Of a DNA stretch of 64,000 nt, positions 41,836 through 50,500 are shown in pieces. Position 1 is the first letter of the stretch, and the number at the start of each line of letters is the position of its first letter. The stretch lies in contig NZ_JAVTSS010000002.1 in NCBI RefSeq assembly GCF_032678705.1, positions 992,001 to 1,056,000 of the forward strand, given 5' to 3'. A model generated the notes under the pieces. That model was not told the origin of the DNA. It saw only the letters and a program-made list of their open reading frames with translations, and did no database searches. A program made the position numbers and the translations under genes. The DNA comes from Pedobacter frigiditerrae. Its GTDB lineage: Bacteria > Bacteroidota > Bacteroidia > Sphingobacteriales > Sphingobacteriaceae.

Positions 41836-42456
41836 TTAGAATTTAATTCCTAAACCTAATTGGAATACCTGGTTTTTAAACTCTGGAGTTGTTGTACTTC
41901 CATTTTCGTTATTTTTTTGGAAATCTAAAGCATAACGACCATTGATTCCGAATTGGCTATTGATATCATATCTAAAACCAATAACACCACCAACTAAGCT
42001 CTTTTTAAAACGGTCAGACTCGTCTTCAACAATTGTTTGTTGAGCAGTACCAAATCCATTTTCAAATTTATTATCAGTAGACAATAAGAATGAAACCTGC
42101 GGACCAGCAACTAAGTTTAATCCGCCACCAACTCTAATACTTGCTAAAATTGGTAAGTCGATAAATTTAGTAGTTTGAGTAAACTTGCCGAAATCACTTT
42201 CTAATTTATAGCCTTTAGTAGAGTATAAAAGCTCTGGAGTAAAGGCTAGATTTTCTAACAATTTAATATCTAAGGTAACACCTGCGTGGTATCCAAATAA
42301 ATAATCTGTTTTAAAATCATTATTACCATCATCTTTAATAATGTTCGAGTAGTTTGCGCCTGCTTTTACGCCAAATCTAATGGCTTGATCTGTAGATTGT
42401 GCATTTGCAACGCCTGTAATGAACAAGCCAATTGCTAGGATAATTATTTTTTTCAT
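41836..42456 (-). CDS. Outer-membrane beta-barrel protein (porin family)
   Basis: 206 residues with a signal peptide (MKKIIILAIGLFITGVANAQ) and alternating amphipathic strands: RFGVKAGANYSNI, FGYHAGVTLDIKLLENLAFTPELLYSTKG, LNLVAGPQVSFLL, and a C-terminal strand ending VFQLGLGIKF with terminal Phe. This fits the small outer-membrane beta-barrel family PF13568. Role unknown. Confidence 0.88.
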   Translation of the reverse strand: MKKIIILAIGLFITGVANAQSTDQAIRFGVKAGANYSNIIKDDGNNDFKTDYLFGYHAGVTLDIKLLENLAFTPELLYSTKGYKLESDFGKFTQTTKFIDLPILASIRVGGGLNLVAGPQVSFLLSTDNKFENGFGTAQQTIVEDESDRFKKSLVGGVIGFRYDINSQFGINGRYALDFQKNNENGSTTTPEFKNQVFQLGLGIKF

Positions 42457-42627
42457 GAGTTTTCAATTATTGATTTTCTACCCTTATGGAATAAATGTGC
42501 CAAAGAATTTTAATCTAAACATGGAGAATGATTAAAAACTATCTTTACGACTTGAAAAACAACGATTTAATACTTGTTTAAACTTTTATTCTTTTCGCAA
42601 TGCGGATGCTAAACATACCATGTAAAG

Positions 42628-42645
42628 TGTATTAAATTTAATACA
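42628..42645. promoter_or_regulatory. 18-bp perfect palindrome upstream of the GH3 gene
   Basis: TGTATTAAA/TTTAATACA, 83-100 bp before the GH3 ATG. It shares GTGTATTAAA with the pyk promoter palindrome but has a different centre. Confidence 0.4.
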
Positions 42646-42727
42646 ATTGGATAACGTGGTTAGATATTTGCCTACGTTCACACAAATAAATAATTACTAA
42701 TTTTATGGCTTGCCTATAATTCAAAAA

Positions 42728-44434
42728 ATGAAAAAATCCCTTTTTTATAGTTTAAGTATCGCAGTTTCTATTTCCGCTACTGCGATAAAAGCACAACAAA
42801 CTTCTTATATCGACCTTTTAAAACAAGAGCCTAAATGGGTTGATTCGGTTTTTAAAAAACTAAACAAGAAACAAAAAATTGCTCAAATGTTTTTTGTGGC
42901 CGCGTATACAAACAAAAGCAAGGCCTTTACCGATTCTATTGGTAAAGTAATCAAAAAAGAAAAAATTGGGGGCTTGGTGTTCTTTCAGGGCGGTCCTGGA
43001 AGACAAGCTGCTTTAACTAATCAATACCAAAAACTGGCAAGAGTTCCATTATTAATTGCCTCTGATGGCGAATGGGGCTTAGGAATGCGATTGGATAGTA
43101 CCATTGCTTATCCTTATCAAATGGCTTTAGGTGCAATTCAGAATAAAGAATTGATTTACCAAATGGGTTTAGAAGTTGCCAAAGACTACAAACGAATTGG
43201 TATGCACATGAATTTGGCGCCAGATGTTGATGTAAATAACAACGCAAAAAATCCTGTAATTAACTACCGTTCTTTTGGCGAAAACAAATATAATGTTGCC
43301 GATAAAGGTGCCGCTTATTTAAAAGGAATGCAAGATGGGGGCTTACTGGTTAGCATCAAACATTTTCCTGGCCACGGAGATACAGATGTAGATTCTCACT
43401 ATGATTTGCCTCAACTTAAATTTACAAAAGAGCGTTTAGATAGTTTAGAAATGTATCCTTTTAAAGAATTGGTAAAAAATGGTGCAGCTGGGGTTATGAT
43501 TGCACACATGAATATTCCAGCTTTAGATGCAACACCAAATATGCCTTCAACTTTATCAAAACCAATTGTTACTGGGATCTTAAAAGAGCAAATTGGCTTT
43601 AAAGGAATTGTTATTTCTGATGCCATGGGAATGAAAGGCGTAGTAAAATTCTTTAAAGATGGAGAGGCCGATGTAATGGGCGTAATTGCAGGAAACGATA
43701 TCTTAGAACTTTCTGAGGATAGTAAAAGAGCAGTTAAAATGGTGAGGAAGGCGATTAAAGAAGAGCGCTTAACTATGGAGAGAATTGATGAAAGCGTAAA
43801 GAAAATATTAACTGCTAAGTATTGGGCAGGCTTAAATATTCCTCAAACTATTAACGAAAGTAATGTTGCTGCTGATGTGAATAGGCCAGAAAGTTTGGTT
43901 TTATTACAGCAATTGGCAGATGCAAGTATGACTTTGTTAAGGGGAAGAGAATACATTAAAACACTTTCTCCGGATAAAAGAACTGTTATCTTAAATCTTG
44001 GAACACCCGATGTTACTACTTTCCAAAAGGAATTAGCTACAACTTATAAAAATTCAATCGTTTACAATTTAAATAAGGATGCAAATGCCAATGCAATCGC
44101 AAAGGTTTTAGCAGAAATTAAACCTGATGACCAAGTGATTATCGCAATTGTAGATACTCGTATTCGTCCTGGAAATAACATTCCATTAAGTGCAGATTTA
44201 AAAATGTTTATTGCTGATATGGCTAAAAAAGATGCTGTTTTTGCCCTGTTCGCAAATCCATATAACTTAGCTGGATTAACGGGATTAGAAAATGCAAAAG
44301 CTTTATTGGTAGCCTATCAGAAAGAAGAGTTTATGCAGAAATCGGCGGCCTCAGTTTTTAAAAATCAATTAATCCCAACAGGCAAACTTCCGGTTTCTGT
44401 AAATGGATTTTTTAAATATGGAGATGGACTTTAA
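42728..44434 (+). CDS. Glycoside hydrolase family 3, beta-N-acetylhexosaminidase (NagZ-like)
   Basis: 568 residues from ATG 42728, with signal peptide ending near KAQQ. The GH3 catalytic barrel spans about 40-390: ASDGEWGLGMR, the NagZ-type signature KHFPGHGDTD (211-220) followed by SH, and the nucleophile Asp298 in VISDAMGM. A GH3 C-terminal alpha/beta domain follows. Probably releases N-acetylglucosamine from muropeptides or glycans in the periplasm. In several relatives the GH3 domain is fused to a beta-lactamase-type domain; that is missing here. Confidence 0.9.
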   Translation: MKKSLFYSLSIAVSISATAIKAQQTSYIDLLKQEPKWVDSVFKKLNKKQKIAQMFFVAAYTNKSKAFTDSIGKVIKKEKIGGLVFFQGGPGRQAALTNQYQKLARVPLLIASDGEWGLGMRLDSTIAYPYQMALGAIQNKELIYQMGLEVAKDYKRIGMHMNLAPDVDVNNNAKNPVINYRSFGENKYNVADKGAAYLKGMQDGGLLVSIKHFPGHGDTDVDSHYDLPQLKFTKERLDSLEMYPFKELVKNGAAGVMIAHMNIPALDATPNMPSTLSKPIVTGILKEQIGFKGIVISDAMGMKGVVKFFKDGEADVMGVIAGNDILELSEDSKRAVKMVRKAIKEERLTMERIDESVKKILTAKYWAGLNIPQTINESNVAADVNRPESLVLLQQLADASMTLLRGREYIKTLSPDKRTVILNLGTPDVTTFQKELATTYKNSIVYNLNKDANANAIAKVLAEIKPDDQVIIAIVDTRIRPGNNIPLSADLKMFIADMAKKDAVFALFANPYNLAGLTGLENAKALLVAYQKEEFMQKSAASVFKNQLIPTGKLPVSVNGFFKYGDGL

Positions 44435-44438
44435 GAAG

Positions 44439-44496
44439 TTTGGAGATTGGAGTTTTTAGTGTGGAGCTGTTTTAACTCCCAACTCCAATCTCCCAA
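44439..44496. terminator. Inverted repeat between convergent genes
   Basis: TTTGGAGATTGGAGTT (44439-44454) and AACTCCAATCTCCCAA (44481-44496) pair with one mismatch. They lie between the GH3 and thioredoxin stops and may terminate both; the CTCCCAACTC wording is also repeat-like. Confidence 0.6.
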
Positions 44497-44503
44497 CTCT
44501 CGA

Positions 44504-45007
44504 CTAATACTTATTGTTCTCTGGTTGCAACGCTGCGTAATTCCAGTTTTTCAAAAACTCAGTAATCTTTTTCACGCTGTGACCATTTCCTTCTTCTAAA
44601 TAGGCTGAGTTTTGCGTGTGAATTAATTTTCCATCTCCGTCTAAAATAAGAAATACAGGGAAGCCGAAACGGCCAGGGTAACTTAATTTTTTAAGTACAG
44701 CTTCATTTTTGTTTTCTGGGCTATAGTTTAGCAAAACAGTCTCGTAGTTTTTATTAAGAAGTTCTTTTAATGCAGGTGTCGCATCAACTAAGTCGTGAAA
44801 ACGAATGCACCAAATGCACCAGTTGCCACCAACTTGAATAAATACGTGTTTCTTTTCCTTCTTAGCTTTTGCAACAGCTGCATCTATGTCTGCCTGTGCA
44901 TTTGCTTTTGGATTATAAATAGTAACAGCAGGTTTTGTAGCTGCGGTTTGTGCGAAACCTGATGTTGATAATAAGGCTAAAGCAACAATAAAAAGGACTT
45001 TTTTCAT
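44504..45007 (-). CDS. Periplasmic thioredoxin-fold protein
   Basis: 167 residues with a signal peptide (MKKVLFIVALALLSTSGFAQ). Thioredoxin fold with redox motif Cys64-Ile-Trp-Cys67 in GGNWCIWCIRFHDL, and a cis-Pro region near RFGFPVFLILDGDGKLIHTQ. CxxC with Trp before it suggests a thiol-disulfide oxidoreductase of the thioredoxin_7/DsbD-gamma type acting outside the cytosol. Confidence 0.88.
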   Translation of the reverse strand: MKKVLFIVALALLSTSGFAQTAATKPAVTIYNPKANAQADIDAAVAKAKKEKKHVFIQVGGNWCIWCIRFHDLVDATPALKELLNKNYETVLLNYSPENKNEAVLKKLSYPGRFGFPVFLILDGDGKLIHTQNSAYLEEGNGHSVKKITEFLKNWNYAALQPENNKY

Positions 45008-45114
45008 ATTCTTTTATTTATAGGGGCAAAGATAATAAAGACTACTATTTTTATAGATTATTCACTAATTCTTTACAGAGCTTATACAAATATACAAAAG
45101 CTTATCTTTGTAAG

Positions 45115-45774
45115 GTGATTGAGTTTTTAGACATACATACCCATAAAACGGCCACAAAAACGGGGATTACTAGCATTCAAAGCCTATCGTTAACCAACGA
45201 TATTTTTTTGGCAATGCCGAAGAAAAAACCCATTTCGATAGGGCTTCACCCTTGGTATGCAACAATCGATAAATTGGAGTTGCAGATGAAATACTTAACG
45301 GTTTTAGCCAAGCAGGAGAATGTTAAGCTAATTGGGGAATGTGGGCTGGACAAGCTGAATGGAGAAAGAATAGAAAATCAAATCCTAATTTTAGAAAGAC
45401 AGATTGAGGTAGCAGAAGAATTAAACAAGCCAATAATTTTGCACTGTGTTAAAGCTTTTGATGAGTTAATAGCTATCAAAGACAGATTGAAAGTTAAAGT
45501 GCCAATGATTATCCACGGTTTTAATAAAAGCGAAGAACTTGGAAAGCAACTGGTAGTCAAAGGTTTTCATCTTTCTTTTGGATCTGCAGTCTTAAAAGAA
45601 AATTTTGGCGCAGCAAAGCTGATTGAAGAACTTGATAACTTCTATTTAGAAACAGATGATTCGGAAACAACGATTGAAGAAATTTATCACGCAGTTGCGG
45701 AACTAAAAAAATGTTCGGTTGATCAGCTTAAAGCACTTATTTTTGCCAACTGGAAAAAATTAAAACTAGTATAA
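45115..45774 (+). CDS. TatD-family metal-dependent hydrolase
   Basis: 219 residues. The GTG at 45115 is the start, as the metal motif DIHTHK (6-11; His8, His10) follows directly and the next ATG would remove it. Further ligands: ECGLDK (Glu), ILHCVKAFDEL (His), IIHGFNKS (His) and LETDDSE (Asp). TatD proteins are 3'-5' DNA/RNA exonucleases; this short form may have another substrate. A TATCTTTG box ends 4 bp before the start, so the message could be leaderless. Confidence 0.85.
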   Translation: MIEFLDIHTHKTATKTGITSIQSLSLTNDIFLAMPKKKPISIGLHPWYATIDKLELQMKYLTVLAKQENVKLIGECGLDKLNGERIENQILILERQIEVAEELNKPIILHCVKAFDELIAIKDRLKVKVPMIIHGFNKSEELGKQLVVKGFHLSFGSAVLKENFGAAKLIEELDNFYLETDDSETTIEEIYHAVAELKKCSVDQLKALIFANWKKLKLV

Positions 45775-45775
45775 T

Positions 45776-45802
45776 TGTCATTCTGAGCCTGTCGAAGAAT
45801 CT
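45776..45802. repeat. Family A repeat
   Basis: TTGTCATTCTGAGCCTGTCG and AAGAATC, between the TatD and tcdA genes. Confidence 0.65.
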
Positions 45803-45815
45803 AAAAAAACTTAAT

Positions 45816-46610
45816 ATGTCTGATGTTAAATGGCTTTCTCGCTCTGCGCTACTTTTAGGGGATGAAGGAATAGAAAAACTACAAAGTAAACATGTTTTAA
45901 TTGTAGGTTTAGGTGGTGTAGGGTCTTTTGCCGCTGAATTTATTTGTAGGTCTGGTATTGGAGAGATGACTATTGTTGATGGTGATGTAGTTGACCCAAC
46001 CAATAGAAATAGACAGCTTCCGGCTTTAGCTATTAATCACGGTGTAAGCAAGGCCGAAATAATGAAGGAACGGTTATTGGCGATTAATCCAGGCTTAAAA
46101 TTGAATGTTATTAATTCATTTTTAACTCCAGAGAAATGCCAAGAGCTTTTAGAAAATAAATTCGATTACGTGATGGATTGCATCGATAGTGTAAAACCAA
46201 AACTCACCTTGCTAACTTCTGCGCTAGAAAAAAATATTCCAATAGTAAGTTCTATGGGTGCAGGCGGAAAACTTGACCCAACAAGTATTAAAATCACAAT
46301 GTTGCCCGATACTTATCAATGTGTATTGGCAAGTTATGTTCGCAAGAGATTAAATAAATTACCTAATGCATCTAAAATAAAGGCTGTATTTTCAACTGAA
46401 GAAATAATAAAAGATTCATTGATCATGACTGACGGCAGCAACTTCAAAAAATCTGCCTACGGGACGGTTTCTTATCTGCCTGCAGCATTTGGCGGAACTT
46501 GTGCTTCTGTAGTAATTAGAGATTTATTGGGTTACCCGATAGAAATGGCCGAACGCCCAGCAAGAATTAGCCATAAAACCTTGCAAAAAAGGAAAGCCAA
46601 GAAAAAGTAG
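45816..46610 (+). CDS. tcdA: tRNA threonylcarbamoyladenosine dehydratase
   Basis: E1/ThiF-fold enzyme that cyclises t6A to ct6A at tRNA position 37, with ATP. Nucleotide motif VGLGGVGSFAAEFI (about 31-44), IVDGDVVDPTNRNRQ, MDCIDSVKPK and SSMGAGGKLDPTSI are diagnostic. 264 residues. Likely co-transcribed with the TatD gene 41 bp upstream. Confidence 0.93.
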   Translation: MSDVKWLSRSALLLGDEGIEKLQSKHVLIVGLGGVGSFAAEFICRSGIGEMTIVDGDVVDPTNRNRQLPALAINHGVSKAEIMKERLLAINPGLKLNVINSFLTPEKCQELLENKFDYVMDCIDSVKPKLTLLTSALEKNIPIVSSMGAGGKLDPTSIKITMLPDTYQCVLASYVRKRLNKLPNASKIKAVFSTEEIIKDSLIMTDGSNFKKSAYGTVSYLPAAFGGTCASVVIRDLLGYPIEMAERPARISHKTLQKRKAKKK

Positions 46611-46683
46611 TTCTCAATGAATTGTTGAAAATCTAGATTTCTGAACGGATTTAAATTTTGTAAGTTTAATCCGAAAGAAAACT

Positions 46684-49600
46684 ATGCCCAACAAACCACT
46701 CAAAATACTTCAAGCTTCTGCTGGTTCTGGTAAAACATTCAGTTTAACGGCACATTATCTCATATTGCTTTTTAGTGGCGAGAATAAATACCGTGAAATT
46801 TTGGCGGTAACTTTTACCAATAAAGCAACCGAAGAGATGAAAACCAGAATTTTAGAGGTTCTGGTTGGTTTGGCGAAAGGAGATCCTGCTAGGAAAATTG
46901 AAGATTACAGAAAGCTGGTTTTAACAGCTTATCCAAATCTTACCGCCGAAGAATTACAGTTCAAAGCAGAGAAAATTTATCGTAAAATTCTTCACGATTA
47001 CAGTCGTTTTTCTGTGAGTACCATTGATGGTTTTGTTCAAAAGGTAATTCGTGGTTTTGCTTTTGAGTTGGGGCTAAATGCCGATTATAATTTAGAGATG
47101 AATTATGATAAAGTCAAAGATGATTTGGTAAACAAATTAGACGAAGCTTTAGACCACAACAAACAACTTTTACAATGGATTATTGATTTAGCCATTGAGC
47201 GAATTAGCGATAATAAAAGTTGGAACTACAAAATTGAACTCTATAATTTAATTGGAGAGATTTTCTCAGAACGCTTTCAGATTTTTGAAACAGCGGTTGA
47301 AGAATTAGGCTTAGAAAACATAGATGAGCTTTTCAAAAAATACATCAGCGTTACTAAAGCAGAGATTAAAAATTTTGAAGAAGAAATTATTGCTTTAGCT
47401 ACAGAAGCTAACGAAGCAATGGATGTTTTAGGTGTTGAAAATGATGACCTAAAAGGAAAATCTAGAAATGGATTAAAGAAAATAATTTTAGTTGCCAGAG
47501 GCGATTTTTCTCACCTCGAAACACTATTCAAATATATCGATGAGCCTGAAGAATGGTTCCAAAAAAATGTAAATCTGCCAGAAGTTTATGAAACGATTAA
47601 TCCTATTCTACAGAAAATAAAGGTTCATTACTTAGCACATTTGCCAAATTACAGTTTAGCCATTGCTTTCAATAAAAATCTGTACTATTTAAGGTTGATG
47701 CAAGAAATTGCAGTTCTTTTAAAACAATATAGGGCAGAGAATGATAACTTATTAATCAGCGATGCACAAAAATTAATTTCTGGAATTACAGAAGATGCTG
47801 GAGACAATCCATCCTTTATTTGGGAGAAAGTTGGTAACCGATATAAAAACTTTTTGTTCGATGAATTTCAAGATACATCAACCAGTCAGTGGGGAAGTTT
47901 CAAGTCGCTTTTAACTAATGCCATTGCTACGCCAAATCCAGATGTTATTGACCACTTAATCGTTGGAGATACTAAACAATCTATTTATCGTTGGCGTAAT
48001 GGCGATTGGAATATTTTACATAAACACGCCAAAACGGATGTTGGTGCGCACAATGTTTTAGAAGATAGTTTAGCTGAAAATTATCGCAGTACAGAGAATA
48101 TCATCACGTTTAATAATTTTTTGTATCGTCAAATCCCATTGACTTTACAGAATGAGTTAAATGAAAATTTATTAGGCAAACCCGAAAGTATATCAGCCTG
48201 GTGGCAAGCACAAAACTACCAGCAAATAATTACAGATATTTACGGAGCATCCACACAAAATTATGCTCCAAGTACTTTAAAAGGCGGAACGATAAAAATC
48301 AAAAAATTTGGTAAAGAGGACGCACCAAACGAAGCTAGATTTACAGAGACAGTTTTTAGGGATTTGGCTTTGGCTGATGTAATAAATGAAATAAACCATC
48401 TTAAAAACGAGCAGAATTACTCGTTAAAAGACATCGCTATTTTGGTTCGTTCTAACAGCGAAGCGATGTTAACCGTTCAGCAATTAATGGAGCAAAATTT
48501 GCCGGTTTTATCTGGAGATGCTTTGTTAATTTCTAATAATTCGGCAATACAATTAATCATCAATACTTTAAAAGTTCTGATTGGTATTGATGCACAAACC
48601 GCATTGTACAAAGCAAATTGTATTGCGTTGTATCATTCATTGCAAGGAAAAGAAGCAAATGCAAATCATTATTTAAACTTAAATGGTGTTTCGCTAAGCA
48701 GTTTGTCTAGTGTTCTCCCATCCACTTTGTGCGAAAATTGGCAAAGTTGGTTGCAATTGCCTTTGCCAGAATTGGTAGAGATTTTAATTGAAAGTTATGG
48801 TTTAAAAAATCTGCAAGAACATCTTCCATATTTATTGGCATTTAGAGATTTAACAGCTAATGCTAGTCGAATGGGGGAGAAAGGGATTATAGCATTTTTA
48901 ACGTGGTGGGATGAAGATGGCGTGAAAAAATCTTTGCCATCTCCAGAAGGTGTAGATGCCATACAAATCATCACTATACACAAATCGAAAGGTTTGGCGT
49001 TTAGAGCTGTTTTTGTGCCGTTTTGTAATTGGGAAATTAAAGGGAAAGCGAATTCAACTTTTTGGGTTTCATCAGAAGATACGGTTTACAAAGAGTTGCG
49101 TGGTATTCCTTTAAAATATACAGAAGACTTATCAAACTCATCAATTTCAAAGGCATATTACGAAGAATTGCTATACAATAATATGGATGCTTTGAATATG
49201 CTTTATGTAGCAACAACAAGGTCGAAGGATTATTTATACATCGCCACGATGGCTAAAAAAGAGCCGAAATTATCTACAATGGGCGATGTGATTAATCTAA
49301 CTTTTGATTCTGATTTCGATGAGAACAATTTGTATGCGATTGAAGATTATGTGAAGATTGAAAACAAAGTTGAAGAGTCTAATTTCATCAGTTTAGCTAC
49401 TTATCCAACTACAACTCGATTATCTGAATTATATGTGCCATCTGAAGAGAAACATTTAAGGCATTTGGTTAACATTGAAAAATCTGGCAGAAAAGGTTCG
49501 TTGTTGCACGATATCTTGGCAAATGCAAGTACAGAAAAAGAAGTTGAGACTTACATTACCGGATTAGTTTTACAGGGAATTGTACAAGATGAAGAGCAAT

Positions 49601-49905
49601 CAGATTTAAAATCAGCTGTGCTAGAAGTTTTAAATAATGCAGACCTGAAAGCAATTTTAAGCAAAGCGACAGAAAGTATAACTGAGAAAAATATTATTGA
49701 TGCTAAGGGGAAATTGCATCGACCAGATAGAGTTTTAATCACCGATGATGAAGTAATTATTTTAGATTATAAATTCACCTTAGAAGAGAGCGATAAACAT
49801 ATAGAGCAGATTGATAATTACAAAAATTTGTTATTGGCAATGGGTTATGAAAACGTTAAAACCTATTTATTTTATGCGATTAGTGGAAAGTTAAAATTGG
49901 TATAA
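46684..49905 (+). CDS. UvrD/RecB-type helicase-nuclease, AddA-like
   Basis: 1073-residue superfamily 1A helicase with a C-terminal PD-(D/E)XK nuclease, the larger subunit of an AddAB-like end-processing machine for recombination repair. Walker A QASAGSGKT (10-18), motif Ia AVTFTNKATEEMKTRI, Walker B FDEFQDTS (about 394-401), LIVGDTKQSIYRWR, ENYRSTENI, TIHKSKGLAF and YVATTRSKDYLYI. The nuclease motif is DRVLITDDEVIILDYKF near 1014-1030. It is followed by a membrane-protein gene 3 bp later and the partner subunit at 50501. Confidence 0.93.
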   Translation: MPNKPLKILQASAGSGKTFSLTAHYLILLFSGENKYREILAVTFTNKATEEMKTRILEVLVGLAKGDPARKIEDYRKLVLTAYPNLTAEELQFKAEKIYRKILHDYSRFSVSTIDGFVQKVIRGFAFELGLNADYNLEMNYDKVKDDLVNKLDEALDHNKQLLQWIIDLAIERISDNKSWNYKIELYNLIGEIFSERFQIFETAVEELGLENIDELFKKYISVTKAEIKNFEEEIIALATEANEAMDVLGVENDDLKGKSRNGLKKIILVARGDFSHLETLFKYIDEPEEWFQKNVNLPEVYETINPILQKIKVHYLAHLPNYSLAIAFNKNLYYLRLMQEIAVLLKQYRAENDNLLISDAQKLISGITEDAGDNPSFIWEKVGNRYKNFLFDEFQDTSTSQWGSFKSLLTNAIATPNPDVIDHLIVGDTKQSIYRWRNGDWNILHKHAKTDVGAHNVLEDSLAENYRSTENIITFNNFLYRQIPLTLQNELNENLLGKPESISAWWQAQNYQQIITDIYGASTQNYAPSTLKGGTIKIKKFGKEDAPNEARFTETVFRDLALADVINEINHLKNEQNYSLKDIAILVRSNSEAMLTVQQLMEQNLPVLSGDALLISNNSAIQLIINTLKVLIGIDAQTALYKANCIALYHSLQGKEANANHYLNLNGVSLSSLSSVLPSTLCENWQSWLQLPLPELVEILIESYGLKNLQEHLPYLLAFRDLTANASRMGEKGIIAFLTWWDEDGVKKSLPSPEGVDAIQIITIHKSKGLAFRAVFVPFCNWEIKGKANSTFWVSSEDTVYKELRGIPLKYTEDLSNSSISKAYYEELLYNNMDALNMLYVATTRSKDYLYIATMAKKEPKLSTMGDVINLTFDSDFDENNLYAIEDYVKIENKVEESNFISLATYPTTTRLSELYVPSEEKHLRHLVNIEKSGRKGSLLHDILANASTEKEVETYITGLVLQGIVQDEEQSDLKSAVLEVLNNADLKAILSKATESITEKNIIDAKGKLHRPDRVLITDDEVIILDYKFTLEESDKHIEQIDNYKNLLLAMGYENVKTYLFYAISGKLKLV

Positions 49906-49908
49906 AGT

Positions 49909-50499
49909 ATGAAGAAATTGAAAAATATAGCTTTACAAATAGGCTTATGTATTATTTTATTTTTGCTTATTAAATTATTTAAACTGGATTATTTTGGAAT
50001 ATATATTATTATTTCTCCTTTCTTCGCTTACGCACTTTTTGACTACATTAAATATAAAAGAGGAAGTGTAGGCTATATTGCTTTTCCAAGAGAAGATGAT
50101 AGTTCTTCACAAATGATTGCATTAATAATGGGAGTTTTGATGACAATAACTGCAATTTTTTATACAGAATTAAATACCCAAAAGTTATTGCTTATTTGTG
50201 CTGGTTCTATCATTTTTTTAAATGGTATTTTTATGATTCCAAGCATAAGGTTAAGTATTGCAGAGGGAAACATAACAATAACTGGTTTGGATAATCAAAT
50301 TGCTCTTAATCAAATCAACTCAATAGAAATTTTATCAGATAGGATTGTTATTAATAAAATGGACGAAAAAAAACATTTAGTCCGGTATCTCGAGTTAAGC
50401 CCTAAATACTCGGATATTATTGAAGCATATTTATTAAAGCATACAGTTCAAACGAAAATAAAAATTGCTAATAAAACTTCAAGCTTAACTTCTATCTAA
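49909..50499 (+). CDS. Membrane protein encoded between the two AddAB-like genes
   Basis: 196 residues: four hydrophobic segments (about 8-24, 27-47, 70-90, 92-115), then a soluble C-terminal part (about 118-185) with a PH-like strand pattern (IRLSIAEGNITITGLDNQIALNQINSIEILSDRIVI). It starts 3 bp after the helicase stop and ends 1 bp before the nuclease subunit starts, so all three are one message. No family function recognised; link to DNA repair is by position only. Confidence 0.75.
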   Translation: MKKLKNIALQIGLCIILFLLIKLFKLDYFGIYIIISPFFAYALFDYIKYKRGSVGYIAFPREDDSSSQMIALIMGVLMTITAIFYTELNTQKLLLICAGSIIFLNGIFMIPSIRLSIAEGNITITGLDNQIALNQINSIEILSDRIVINKMDEKKHLVRYLELSPKYSDIIEAYLLKHTVQTKIKIANKTSSLTSI

Positions 50500-50500
50500 T

